From JBBSGD01 sp038254435 (GTDB lineage Bacteria > Actinomycetota > CADDZG01 > WHSQ01): a stretch of DNA of 36,761 nt. The notes below the pieces were generated by a model. The model had not been told where the DNA came from and did no database searches. It saw nothing but the letters and a program-made list of their open reading frames with translations. The translations under genes were made by a program, and so were the position numbers. Every line of letters starts with the position of its first letter. The stretch's first letter is position 1. The DNA lies in the NCBI GenBank assembly GCA_038254435.1, contig JBBSGD010000018.1, positions 1 through 36,761 on the forward strand. The letters run 5' to 3'. Below, piece after piece: positions 15,901-21,716 of this stretch.

Positions 15901-16354
15901 GCCAGCGCCGTGCCGTCGCCACCGCCTGGGGGAGGCGGCCCGCTGCGGCGAGCTGCGCAACCTCGCCGCGCGCGCATCCGGACAGGACGAAGAGGCCCTC
16001 GGAGCGCTCTATCAGGGTGTGCCGGGCGGTGGCGGGATGCCCGCGCTCGTTGTGCAGGTGGGCCTCGGTGATGAGCCGGCAGAGGTTGCCGTAGCCGGTA
16101 GCGTCGCGCGCCAGGACGGTGACGTGCGAGCCTCCCACCATCGTCAGCTCGGCCCCATAGAGGGGTTTGACCCCCGCAGCCTTGCACGCCTTGGAGAACC
16201 GCACGGCTCCGGTCAGCGCGTCGTGGTCGGTGAGGGCGACGGCGTCGTAGCCGGCGGCGGCCGCCGCACGCGGCAGGTCCTCGGCCCGGATTGTGCCGTC
16301 GAGCAGCGACCACGTCGAGTGGCAATGCAGGTGGACGAACCCGCTCGCCGTCAC
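12911..16354 (-). CDS. dnaE2: error-prone DNA polymerase III alpha subunit, DnaE2/ImuC type
   Basis: Family C polymerase of 1147 residues. An N-terminal PHP domain (HLHCHSTWSLLDG, LTDHDALTGAVRF) precedes the palm with CRGSAAASLVCYALGISDVD and catalytic LPDIDLDVES (near residue 385). Then come DTFRARMAIREVGKALGLP, SLFRPGPVKSDM, the FASFGFCKSHAAAFALPTYL segment, and a C-terminal OB domain (SGQRIIFVTLDDASGPIDVT). Phrases such as DVES after the active site and AELTMVGGSHVTVLARD are DnaE2-like rather than replicative DnaE1-like. DnaE2 is usually about 1080 residues; extra residues lie near 691-715 and 865-880, the second next to a partial copy of the 22-bp repeat core. Start is GTG at 16354 with GGTGGGGG upstream. 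It forms an operon with the DUF6504 gene under a LexA-box promoter, so SOS induction and mutagenic repair are expected. Confidence 0.92.
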   Translation of the reverse strand: MTASGFVHLHCHSTWSLLDGTIRAEDLPRAAAAAGYDAVALTDHDALTGAVRFSKACKAAGVKPLYGAELTMVGGSHVTVLARDATGYGNLCRLITEAHLHNERGHPATARHTLIERSEGLFVLSGCARGEVAQLAAAGRLPQAVATARRWRAALGEGYRIEVFDFRDYGHRALRDRLLEVARAAGVPAVATNDVHYTAPAGAAAHEVLHAIKDIVPLSAARSLRATSEYYLKPLPDMAELFEDCPEVLAASSSIARECDYDLDLGGRHLPAMPWIHDLGESATGCLARRCWSGATRRFGRVTKEIEDRLQHELRLINKLGFASYFLLVAEIVEHVRYKLEVRCACRGSAAASLVCYALGISDVDPVRYDLLFERFLNERREGLPDIDLDVESHRREEVLAYILDTYGPEQTAVCCMVDTFRARMAIREVGKALGLPAGEIDLVAKAFPRIAARAIPQAIERLPELAGSNLAAGSLEQLFELCLAVDGWPRHLALHPSGVILSSPDLKDRVPVQESFGGFAMLQADKHDVEDLGLVKLDVLGVRMLSAMTHACDEIERVRETSVDLDSLPRDDDSTWRLIRSSRTLGCFQIESPGQRELLARLQPQRFEDLIVDISLFRPGPVKSDMVTPFLNRRHGFAEPVYPHESLMPILKETGGVIVYHEQVIRVIAAVTGCSLADADFVRRHLDSDRPVMQGDPSSRPARRELDGPDRGAGADNDMGAWFVTRAEGQGFAPDEAAALWREVLAFASFGFCKSHAAAFALPTYLSSWLKAHYPAELFAGLLTHDPGMYPRRLIVADARHFGVPILPVDVNRSAAAYHVEPVTCSSPCDGQTEAGYVYGVRLALGEVKDISQAEIDSIRSEQRAGRAEQRPGHAFTSLEDLWRRTELSQPVLANLVHLGALDSISGGRSRRELLWRAADLAPEKRALRSLRPAQLSLELDEPIGEALPGLAAYSHFEETEAELEVTGIDATRHVMVLYEGLAAELGCTLACDLGSRRNNSEVWVSGVKVASQTPAIRSGQRIIFVTLDDASGPIDVTVFERAQARCARTVFHSWLLAVRGIVRKRGGASLRHPTDPKAVGVTVVVSEVFDLAELAADRRGGHSLAAALGRQRRKQALGAASAPARADQPRVSGRPWHASGGSTGP
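13747..13756 (-). repeat. partial copy of the dispersed repeat core inside dnaE2
   Basis: On the coding strand GGGCGCGCAG, then AACAACG, repeats the end of the core and the first spacer bases seen in the rsmH array. A shorter CAG + CGCGCCGG precedes it. It encodes part of an Arg/Gln/Ala-rich insertion (SEQRAGRAEQRPGHA) in a loop before SLEDLWRRT. A single partial unit could be coincidence in GC-rich sequence. Confidence 0.4.
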
Positions 16355-16363
16355 GGCACCCCC

Positions 16364-16395
16364 ACCGAACTTTTCTCAAAAAGCGACGGAAATCG
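16364..16395 (+). repeat. single-armed copy of the AACTTTTCTCA repeat between DUF6504 and dnaE2
   Basis: CCGAACTTTTCTCA + AAAAGCGACGGAAATCG closely matches the minus-strand reading of the inverted repeat at 36572-36624 (CCCAACTTTTCTCA + GCAGCGAGCGAAATACG). The AT-rich arm is conspicuous here. It lies 10 bp upstream of the dnaE2 start, so it would be in the leader between the two cistrons. Flanking CCCCAC and GTGGGG can also pair. Confidence 0.6.
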
Positions 16396-16427
16396 TGGGG
16401 TGGGAAGAATAGTTGACGGGGTCACGG

Positions 16428-16781
16428 TCAGTCCCATATCCGGGCGAGGCGCCAGCCGCCGGTACGGCGCTCGCAGTAGACGTCGTACACGGCTCCGATT
16501 GGGGGCATGAACCCGTCCTTGTCGAGGTCGCCCGAGGCCAGCGTCCCTGCCGGGCGGGCCAGCAACCGGAAGTAGTCGCGGTCGCGCGCCCGAGCTCCGT
16601 CCCACCATTGCCCTCCCTCGCGCCACGCCATCAAGGACTGGTCGACCTCGTAACGGCGGCCTCGCCACGCGAACGACAGAGGGGCGCGCCCGGCGGTGGA
16701 GTCGGACGTTACCTCGATCGGCTCGTCGTACCGCTTCGTCACGCTTCCTGCCGTCTGTTCGACCGCTGCTCGAACCGCCAC
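16428..16781 (-). CDS. DUF6504 family protein, first gene of the SOS mutagenesis operon
   Basis: The 117-residue product has the DUF6504 pattern: KRYDEPIEV, PLSFAWRGRRYEVDQSLMAW, GQWWDGARARDRDYFRLLAR, YDVYCERRTGGWRLARIWD. This small family is typically encoded beside imuB and dnaE2 in Actinobacteria; its biochemical role is unknown. Here it sits directly downstream of a LexA-box promoter and 73 bp upstream of dnaE2. GTG at 16781 is chosen for GGAGGG 7 bp upstream. The same frame stays open up to an ATG at 16961, but that extension is Pro/Gly-rich, unlike the family, and spans the leader hairpins. GTG 16745 is a shorter alternative. Confidence 0.82.
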   Translation of the reverse strand: MAVRAAVEQTAGSVTKRYDEPIEVTSDSTAGRAPLSFAWRGRRYEVDQSLMAWREGGQWWDGARARDRDYFRLLARPAGTLASGDLDKDGFMPPIGAVYDVYCERRTGGWRLARIWD

Positions 16782-16820
16782 TCGCTTGCCCTCCAAAGAG
16801 CAAGAGACCGGGAAAGAAGG

Positions 16821-16850
16821 GGGACCCGGCGCGCCCTGCTGCCGGGTCCC
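16821..16850 (-). other. stable hairpin in the leader of the DUF6504-dnaE2 operon
   Basis: GGGACCCGGC and GCCGGGTCCC are perfect 10-bp arms with a 10-nt loop; the stem extends imperfectly on both sides (GAAGG/CCTTC). It lies 40 bp upstream of the chosen DUF6504 start. On the transcribed minus strand it is followed by a pyrimidine run CCTTCTTTCCC, so an attenuator or a pause site is possible. Confidence 0.55.
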
Positions 16851-16936
16851 CTTCCTGCGGCTTCCTACGTCCGGCTCCGGCCGGGGGGCCGGGGGTGAAC
16901 CCCCCGATGTGCCGGGGCAGCCGGGGAGCTGGGTGG

Positions 16937-16956
16937 GCCGGCGGATCTCCGCCGGC
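16937..16956 (-). other. second leader hairpin just after the SOS promoter
   Basis: GCCGGCGGA and TCCGCCGGC form 9-bp perfect arms with a 2-nt centre, 14 bp downstream of the LexA box. As DNA it is a near-perfect palindrome; in RNA it would be a tight GC hairpin at the 5' end of the transcript. Confidence 0.5.
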
Positions 16957-16969
16957 GGCATCTCCGGAG

Positions 16970-16985
16970 TCGAACGTATGTTCGA
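16970..16985 (-). promoter_or_regulatory. LexA binding site (SOS box)
   Basis: The plus strand reads TCGAACGTATGTTCGA, a perfect match to the mycobacterial consensus TCGAAC-N4-GTTCGA. It shares one base with the -10 hexamer and covers the transcription start region, so bound LexA would block RNA polymerase. It controls DUF6504-dnaE2; the plus-strand gene at 17081 points the other way and may also be affected. Confidence 0.92.
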
Positions 16986-17013
16986 TACTAGGCAGCCGGG
17001 CCGCGCCTGTCAA
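16985..17013 (-). promoter_or_regulatory. promoter of the DUF6504-dnaE2 operon
   Basis: On the minus strand TTGACA (17013-17008) and TAGTAT (16990-16985) are separated by exactly 17 bp. This is a near-consensus housekeeping promoter whose -10 overlaps the LexA box, the usual layout of tightly repressed SOS genes. The leader before the DUF6504 start is about 195 nt. Confidence 0.85.
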
Positions 17014-17080
17014 GACCGCTCTTGCGGCGCGAGACAATGGGCCTTTAGGCCCCTGCAGCTCGCACGCGAAAGGCACAGCC

Positions 17081-17308
17081 ATCACCGACGACCACCCAAG
17101 AGCAGCCACAGACGAACGCTCCGAATCAGCGCCCCCACAGCCGCCGCGCACGGTGCCCAACCGGCGCGCCGCGATGGTCGCCGTGATCATCGCCATAGTC
17201 CTGACGATCGGCTCGCTCTACACCCTCTACGAGGGCCGCAAGGTAGTCACGCCCGAGGACCAGCGCATCAGGAACCACCCGACGGTGCTGACTCCCAGCC
17301 CGCGCTAG
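17081..17308 (+). CDS. small single-pass membrane protein, unusual start codon
   Basis: The frame encodes a short charged and Pro-rich cytosolic part, one membrane helix (MVAVIIAIVLTIGSLYTLY) and a short external tail (EGRKVVTPEDQRIRNHPTVL). No ATG, GTG or TTG precedes the N-terminal part in a sensible place. ATC at 17081, with GAAAGG 7 bp upstream and giving a TDDHPRAATDE N terminus, is the best-looking start; GTG 17153 and ATG 17174 would leave little more than the helix and have no ribosome binding site. I do not recognise the family. It is divergent from the SOS operon and convergent with the threonine synthase-like gene, 16 bp away. Confidence 0.5.
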   Translation: MTDDHPRAATDERSESAPPQPPRTVPNRRAAMVAVIIAIVLTIGSLYTLYEGRKVVTPEDQRIRNHPTVLTPSPR

Positions 17309-17324
17309 CACGGCCTGCCGGCGC

Positions 17325-18548
17325 CTAGAGGTCCTCCAGCATCGCCAGGTACTTGCCTGCCGCACCGGTGTTGTAGAGGACGACGGGGCCGGCGAGCTTG
17401 CCCGCACGCGCCAGCCTCTCTGCCCCGACGACGGTCACCGCGCCCTCGGGGCAGGCCGCGATCCCCTCACTCGATGCGAGTGTGCGCAGGGCAACGATCA
17501 TCTCTTCTTCGCCGGCCGCCAGCATCACGCCCCCCGACGCCCTCACCGCGGCGAGAACGAGGTCACCCTCGGACGGGGCCGGAACGCGCAAACCCGCCGC
17601 TATAGTGCTCGTCGCGTGCGGCCACGGGGCGGCCGCGGCGGCGCCACGCTCGAAAGCGGCAACGAGGGGGGCGCAGCCGGCGCTCTGCACCCCGACGATG
17701 ACCGGGGCCCGCCCGCTCGCCCATCCCATCGCCAGCACCTCGTCCGCCGCCTTGGCCGCCGCGACGGCGCCGACCCCACCGCCCACCGGCACGATCACGG
17801 TAGCGGGCATCACCATGCCCGCATCGCCCGACTCGGCACCGAGCTGATCGAAGACCTCCAGCCACGCGGTCTTCTTGCCCTCGACGCGATACGGCTCGGC
17901 AAAGGTAGCAACGAGGAAGGCTCCGGTGGCGTCCGCCAGAGAGCGCGCCCGCGCCGCGGCGTCGCTGATCGAACCGTCCACGAGCACGAGCTGGCCACCG
18001 GCGAGGCGTACCTCGTCCTTGTTGACCGCGGGCGCGCTCGCCGCCATCGTCACCGTGAGGGGAACGCCTGCCCGCGCTGCGTAGAGCGACCATGCCCCGC
18101 CCGCGTTGCCGGCGCTCGGCATGACGAGGGAGGCTGCTCCGAGCTCGAGCGCCCGGCTGAGACCCACCGCCGCGCCGCGCGCCTTGAAGGTGCCGCCGGG
18201 CAGTGGGCCCTCATCCTTGAGGTAGGCGCTAACGCCCCACCGCTCGGACAGGCGCTCGAGGCGCAGGAGTGGCGTGGCTACCTCGCCGAGCGATACCGGG
18301 CCGGCGTGGAGCGGCAGCAGCTCCTGGTAGCGCCACGGCCCGGCGGGCCGCGCCCGCAACGCCTCTACCGAGGGCCCTTTAGTCCGGTAACGAGCCAGCA
18401 GCGCGCCTCCGCAGGCGCACCGGTTGACGAGGGCGCCCGCGTCGCGCATCCGCCCGCAGCGAGCGCACTCCAGGTGAGCCAGGCCGGTCGGGATCAGACC
18501 AGGCCGAGGGCGGAACGGGCGAGCGGAGACATCTTCTCGGGCGACCAC
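17325..18548 (-). CDS. threonine synthase-like PLP enzyme with N-terminal zinc ribbon
   Basis: Fold-type II PLP enzyme, probably converting O-phosphohomoserine to threonine. A zinc-ribbon-like start (LECARCGRMRDAGALVNRCACG) precedes the catalytic domain: ATPLLRLERLSERWG, the PLP lysine in PLPGGTFKARGAAVGLSRAL, the glycine/serine loop MPSAGNAGGAWSLYAARAGV, and VPVGGGVGAVAA for phosphate binding. A related cysteate or diaminopropionate synthase cannot be excluded. The start is uncertain: GTG 18548 overlaps the DUF59 gene by 55 bp, whereas CTG 18497 would make a 4-bp CTGA overlap with its stop and fits the conserved start better. Neither has a good ribosome binding site; translation is probably coupled to the DUF59 gene. 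Confidence 0.82.
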   Translation of the reverse strand: MVAREDVSARPFRPRPGLIPTGLAHLECARCGRMRDAGALVNRCACGGALLARYRTKGPSVEALRARPAGPWRYQELLPLHAGPVSLGEVATPLLRLERLSERWGVSAYLKDEGPLPGGTFKARGAAVGLSRALELGAASLVMPSAGNAGGAWSLYAARAGVPLTVTMAASAPAVNKDEVRLAGGQLVLVDGSISDAAARARSLADATGAFLVATFAEPYRVEGKKTAWLEVFDQLGAESGDAGMVMPATVIVPVGGGVGAVAAAKAADEVLAMGWASGRAPVIVGVQSAGCAPLVAAFERGAAAAAPWPHATSTIAAGLRVPAPSEGDLVLAAVRASGGVMLAAGEEEMIVALRTLASSEGIAACPEGAVTVVGAERLARAGKLAGPVVLYNTGAAGKYLAMLEDL

Positions 18549-18808
18549 GGCGGGTACATGACCAGCTCGGTGGTCACATCCCCTATACCTTCTATGTACG
18601 CAGTCGCCTGCTTGATCTGCTCGTCGATGAGGGGGGCGATCGGGCAGCCCATGGTGGTCAGGGTGAACTCGACCTTGACGTCGCCGTCGTCCTCCACGTC
18701 GACCGTGTAGACGAGGCCCAGGTTGACGATGTCGATGCCGAGCTCGGGATCGTCGACGGTCTTGAGAGCCTCGGTGACCTGCTCCTTGATCTCTTCTGTT
18801 GTGGGCAT
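18494..18808 (-). CDS. DUF59/MIP18-family iron-sulfur assembly protein
   Basis: The 104-residue protein has the DUF59 pattern VDDPELGIDIVNLGLVYTVD, then VEFTLTTMGCPIAPLIDEQI with the conserved cysteine, and the end YPPWSPEKMSPLARSALGL. Members (SufT, PaaD-like, MIP18) take part in iron-sulfur cluster maturation or delivery. No suf genes are nearby; its partner here is the threonine synthase-like gene, which overlaps its 3' end. ATG 18808 gives a normal N terminus; the ribosome binding site is weak (GGGG). Confidence 0.87.
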   Translation of the reverse strand: MPTTEEIKEQVTEALKTVDDPELGIDIVNLGLVYTVDVEDDGDVKVEFTLTTMGCPIAPLIDEQIKQATAYIEGIGDVTTELVMYPPWSPEKMSPLARSALGLV

Positions 18809-18841
18809 GACCCCATGGTAGCCGCCCCGGCAAGACTTCTA

Positions 18842-18872
18842 GAGACGGCCGGCGGCTGTTCTGCGCGCCCGT
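18842..18872 (-). repeat. partial unit of the dispersed repeat, intergenic
   Basis: GAGACGGCC, a 10-bp spacer GGCGGCTGTT, and CTGCGCGCCCGT lie in the same order and spacing as one junction of the rsmH array. The element fills the gap between the end of the amidohydrolase gene (18873) and the DUF59 gene. Confidence 0.7.
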
Positions 18873-19718
18873 TCAAAGCTGCAGGTGCAAGAGCCGGGCC
18901 GCGTTGTTCTTGAGGACGTCGTCGCGCGCCCGGCCCAGCTCGAGGTCGTCGACCTCGGCCAGCAGCCGGCCGGGATCGAGCAGCGGGTAGTCGCTGCCCC
19001 ACAGGAAGCGGTCGGACAGGTGCCCTGCCGCGGCCCTCTTCACCTCGGCGGGGACGTAACGGGGTCGCCAGCCCGAGAGATCCACCCACACGTTGGTCTT
19101 GTGCATGGCGCTGGCGAGGACCTCCAGGTGCCACGGGTAGCCGAAGTGAGCCATGACCACGGTCAGCCCGGGATGATTCGCCGCCACCTTGTCCATGAGC
19201 ATCGGACGCCCGTAGTCGAAGGCGATGCCGAAGCCGCCCGGCACACCGGCCCCCACTCCGGTCTGCCCGACGTGCACGACGATCGGCAGGGACAGCTCCT
19301 CGCATTTGTCCCACAGCGGCTCGAAGCTCGGGTCGTCGGGATAGAACCGCTGCACCTCGGGGTGGAGCTTGAGGCCCTTGAGGCCGAGCTCGGTGATCGC
19401 CCTGTCAAGCTCTTGCACCGCGTCCGGCTTGTGCGGATCCACTCCGGCGAAACCGACGAACTGCTCGGGATAGGCGTCCACGATCTCCGCAACGCGGTCG
19501 TTGGTCAGGGGCGGCAAGCCGGTCGCGGTCTCGGCGTCCCAGCCGAGCAGGACCCCGAGAAGGTCCCAGTCCCTGTACTCCGCCGCCATCTGCTCGGCGG
19601 TCCGCACGCGCACCTCGGTGCGAAAGAACTTGGCGGTGGTGGCGAGCATCGGACCTATCGAACCCTCGAGCCACTCGGCGGTCGAGGCGTGGACGTGAAA
19701 GTCGATTGCGCGCGGCAC
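18873..19718 (-). CDS. amidohydrolase family protein (Amidohydro_2, ACMSD-like)
   Basis: TIM-barrel metal-dependent hydrolase or decarboxylase of 281 residues. The first metal motif is IDFHVHAST at residues 5-13; later candidates are LKGLKLHPEVQRFYP (near 115), PIVVHVGQTGVG (near 145), VVMAHFGYPWHLEV (near 190) and the C-terminal catalytic Asp in FLWGSDYPLLDP (near 240). The spacing fits the COG2159 group, which includes ACMSD and gamma-resorcylate decarboxylase; the substrate cannot be assigned. GTG 19718 has AAGGGAG 5 bp upstream. It is 65 bp after thiE on the same strand and may be in the same transcript. Confidence 0.87.
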   Translation of the reverse strand: MPRAIDFHVHASTAEWLEGSIGPMLATTAKFFRTEVRVRTAEQMAAEYRDWDLLGVLLGWDAETATGLPPLTNDRVAEIVDAYPEQFVGFAGVDPHKPDAVQELDRAITELGLKGLKLHPEVQRFYPDDPSFEPLWDKCEELSLPIVVHVGQTGVGAGVPGGFGIAFDYGRPMLMDKVAANHPGLTVVMAHFGYPWHLEVLASAMHKTNVWVDLSGWRPRYVPAEVKRAAAGHLSDRFLWGSDYPLLDPGRLLAEVDDLELGRARDDVLKNNAARLLHLQL

Positions 19719-19783
19719 GCTAACTCCCTTCCGGTTCCCTGCGGCGGTTCCCCTCTACCGGCCCGGTGCACGGCTCGGGCATC

Positions 19784-20419
19784 CTACGGCAGCGGACTTG
19801 TCTCGAGCAGGGCGCGCAGCCGCGCCGCGGCGCTCGGCGGGTCGGGGGACTCCGTGATCGCCCGCACGACGACGGCACGGCGCGCCCCGGCGGCGACCAC
19901 CTCCTCGAGGTTGTCTTCGGAGAGGCCGCCGATGGCGAACCACGGGGGCTTCGCGAGGCTCGCAGCATGACGCACGAGGTCGAGCCCGACGCCTCGCCGC
20001 CCCGGCTTGGTGGGGGTTACGTAGACGGGCCCAACCGCTACGTAGTCGATGACTTCCTCGGAGCCGACCTCGGCGTCCAGCTGTTGGGCCGAGTGCGTTG
20101 AGCGTCCGACGATGGCATCGCCGAGGATGCGGCGCGCGACCCAGGCCGGCACGTCGTTCTGTCCCAGATGGACGCCATCGGCTCCGAGGGCGAGCGCTAC
20201 GTCGGGACGGTCGTTGACTATGAACGACACGTCTGCATCCCTGCACGCCTGCGCGATCGGCTCCCCGACTCGCAGCAAATCGCCCGCCTCCATGTCCTTC
20301 TCGCGCAGCTGGACGAGATCCACCCCGGCAGCGGCCAGCTCGGGAATGAGCTCGGCAAGGTCCCCTGCAGCCAGCCCGGCCCGAGCCACGAGGTAGAGAC
20401 GGGCGTCGAGCAGGCTCAC
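19784..20419 (-). CDS. thiE: thiamine-phosphate synthase
   Basis: Joins the thiazole and pyrimidine halves to give thiamine phosphate. The 211-residue TIM barrel shows DLVQLREKD, IVNDRPDVALALGADGVHLG followed by QNDVP, DYVAVGPVYVTPTKPG, WFAIGGLSEDN and AVVVRAITES, all standard for ThiE. The start is GTG 20419, which overlaps the stop of the upstream membrane-protein gene as GTGA; the frame is open further but the extra sequence is the other gene's shadow. The other thiamine genes of this window, thiOSG, lie about 4 kb away. Confidence 0.93.
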   Translation of the reverse strand: MSLLDARLYLVARAGLAAGDLAELIPELAAAGVDLVQLREKDMEAGDLLRVGEPIAQACRDADVSFIVNDRPDVALALGADGVHLGQNDVPAWVARRILGDAIVGRSTHSAQQLDAEVGSEEVIDYVAVGPVYVTPTKPGRRGVGLDLVRHAASLAKPPWFAIGGLSEDNLEEVVAAGARRAVVVRAITESPDPPSAAARLRALLETSPLP

Positions 20420-20865
20420 CGCGCTGCCGCCGAGGGAGGATCTTCTTGCTCCTCGTCGGCGGACTCCTTTTCCTTGTCCTCGGCGTCGGGGCCCTCGCCC
20501 GAGAGCTGCTCGTAGCCGCGCATCCGGGCGCCCACGGCGGCCATCGCCGAGGGCAGGCGCAGCAGGGCGATAAGGACGAATGCGTACGGCAGCACGCCCA
20601 GCGCAATCTCGTACCAGCGCCGCTTGAGCAGGCCGCCTCCGAATAACCACGCAACGACCAAGGCGATCAGGACGAGGGCGACCAGATGGGGTGCCTTGCG
20701 GGCTGCAACCTCTTCGTAGCGTCTGCGCATGGTGCGCACCGACGAGCGGCCGCGCGCCCGGCGCAGCCGGCGCCACGTCTCCGCCGACGGATAGAAGCGC
20801 CTGAGTGACTCGGCGAAGCCAAGTGCCAGAGCCGCAAGGAGGGCCGCAATTGTCGCGCTGGTCAT
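20416..20865 (-). CDS. hypothetical membrane protein upstream of thiE
   Basis: The 149-residue product has three hydrophobic segments: SATIAALLAALALGFAESL at the N terminus, LVALVLIALVVAWLFGGGLL near 61-80 and YEIALGVLPYAFVLIALLRL near 84-104. A very acidic C-terminal tail follows (GEGPDAEDKEKESADEEQED). Between helix 1 and 2 lies an Arg-rich cytosolic stretch. I do not recognise a family. The GTGA overlap with thiE suggests a shared transcript, but not a role in thiamine synthesis. ATG 20865 has only a weak GAG as ribosome binding site. Confidence 0.75.
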   Translation of the reverse strand: MTSATIAALLAALALGFAESLRRFYPSAETWRRLRRARGRSSVRTMRRRYEEVAARKAPHLVALVLIALVVAWLFGGGLLKRRWYEIALGVLPYAFVLIALLRLPSAMAAVGARMRGYEQLSGEGPDAEDKEKESADEEQEDPPSAAAR

Positions 20866-20898
20866 TGTCTCAGGGTAACCACCACGGGCAAAGGCCGG

Positions 20899-21681
20899 TC
20901 AGCGGACCTCCGACCACCAGGCGAGCCACAACCTGCGCGACGTGCGCAAGTGCTCACGTTCGCGCGAGAAGACCTCGAGCGTGACCGTCCCGTCGTAGCC
21001 CGCATCCCTCAGCCACCCGGCCGCCGTTCGCCAGTCGATGGCGCCCGCGCCGAGCGGCAGGTGCAGGTCCTCCGCGCCGCCGCGGTTGTCCGAGACGTGA
21101 ACGTGCGCGAGCCGCTCGCCAAAGGCCTCCAGCAGGCGCGGGGTGCGGTTGCGCTCGCCGTGTCCCAGCCCCAGGTTGGCGTGGCCGATGTCGAGATGAA
21201 AACCGAGGCCGGCGTCGGCTTTCAGGACCGGAGCCAAATCCTCGACGCGCGCGAACAGGCGGTCGAGGTTCTCGACCATCAGGCGAATGCCGCGTTCCTT
21301 CGCGTCGCCCGCAAGCGCGGCTATCGCCTCTGCATTCATGGTGCGCACTTTCTCGAGCGAGTGCAGCGGCACCCGCTGGTCCGGATGCACGTTGACCAGC
21401 GTCACGCCTGCCTCGGCAAAGGTATCGAGACAGCGGCAGAACAGGTCACGCGCCGCAGATCGCAGCTCGGGCCACGGCGAGGCGATCGGCAGGTAGTAGG
21501 CGGTGTGGCCCACCGCTTGCAAGCCGAGATCCGACATGAGGCTTCCCACCGCACCCCCGTCGGGCAGCCACACCGCCGGCGGCTCGAGCGTGAGGTCGAC
21601 GAAATCAAAACCGTCGTCGGCGATCCGATGTATCTCTTTGAGCACGGAGCGGCCGGGGAAGTTCATCGATCCGATGAGCAT
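20899..21681 (-). CDS. sugar phosphate isomerase/epimerase-like TIM barrel (AP endonuclease family 2)
   Basis: The 260-residue protein fits the xylose-isomerase-like barrel family. Metal-ligand candidates are visible: Glu in TLEPPAVWLP, His in VTLVNVHPDQ, Glu in IRLMVENLDRLFARVED, Asp/His in GLGFHLDIGHANLGLG, His in LAHVHVSDNRG, and Glu in GTVTLEVFSRERE. The substrate is unknown. ATG 21681 has no ribosome binding site, but TAGTAT lies 6 bp upstream, so the mRNA may be leaderless. It diverges from the HAD phosphatase gene with only 35 bp between start codons. Confidence 0.82.
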   Translation of the reverse strand: MLIGSMNFPGRSVLKEIHRIADDGFDFVDLTLEPPAVWLPDGGAVGSLMSDLGLQAVGHTAYYLPIASPWPELRSAARDLFCRCLDTFAEAGVTLVNVHPDQRVPLHSLEKVRTMNAEAIAALAGDAKERGIRLMVENLDRLFARVEDLAPVLKADAGLGFHLDIGHANLGLGHGERNRTPRLLEAFGERLAHVHVSDNRGGAEDLHLPLGAGAIDWRTAAGWLRDAGYDGTVTLEVFSREREHLRTSRRLWLAWWSEVR

Positions 21682-21687
21682 CGCTCG

Positions 21688-21707
21688 ATACTACGTGGCC
21701 CTATATC
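21688..21707. promoter_or_regulatory. two divergent -10 hexamers next to start codons
   Basis: TAGTAT on the minus strand (21693-21688) ends 6 bp before the ATG at 21681. TATATC on the plus strand (21702-21707) ends 9 bp before the ATG at 21717. Both genes lack a ribosome binding site, so leaderless transcripts are likely. Confidence 0.5.
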
Positions 21708-21716
21708 CTCGGCTGC

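Noticed and set aside
14867..16510. Long plus-strand open frame (547 codons) opposite dnaE2
   Set aside because: It is antisense to an unmistakable polymerase gene, has no family motifs, and its composition is that of a GC-rich mirror frame.
16782..16961. Longer DUF6504 protein from the ATG at 16961
   Set aside because: The extension is Pro/Gly/Arg-rich, unlike the family, has no ribosome binding site at a normal distance, and coincides with leader hairpins.
16860..16985. tRNA gene suggested by GTTCA/GTTCGA strings
   Set aside because: No cloverleaf can be drawn; GTTCGA belongs to the LexA box, and the other string to a GC-rich leader stem.
18842..18872. Intrinsic terminator of the amidohydrolase gene
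   Set aside because: The GC-rich stretch matches a unit junction of the dispersed repeat and forms no convincing stem followed by a T-run.
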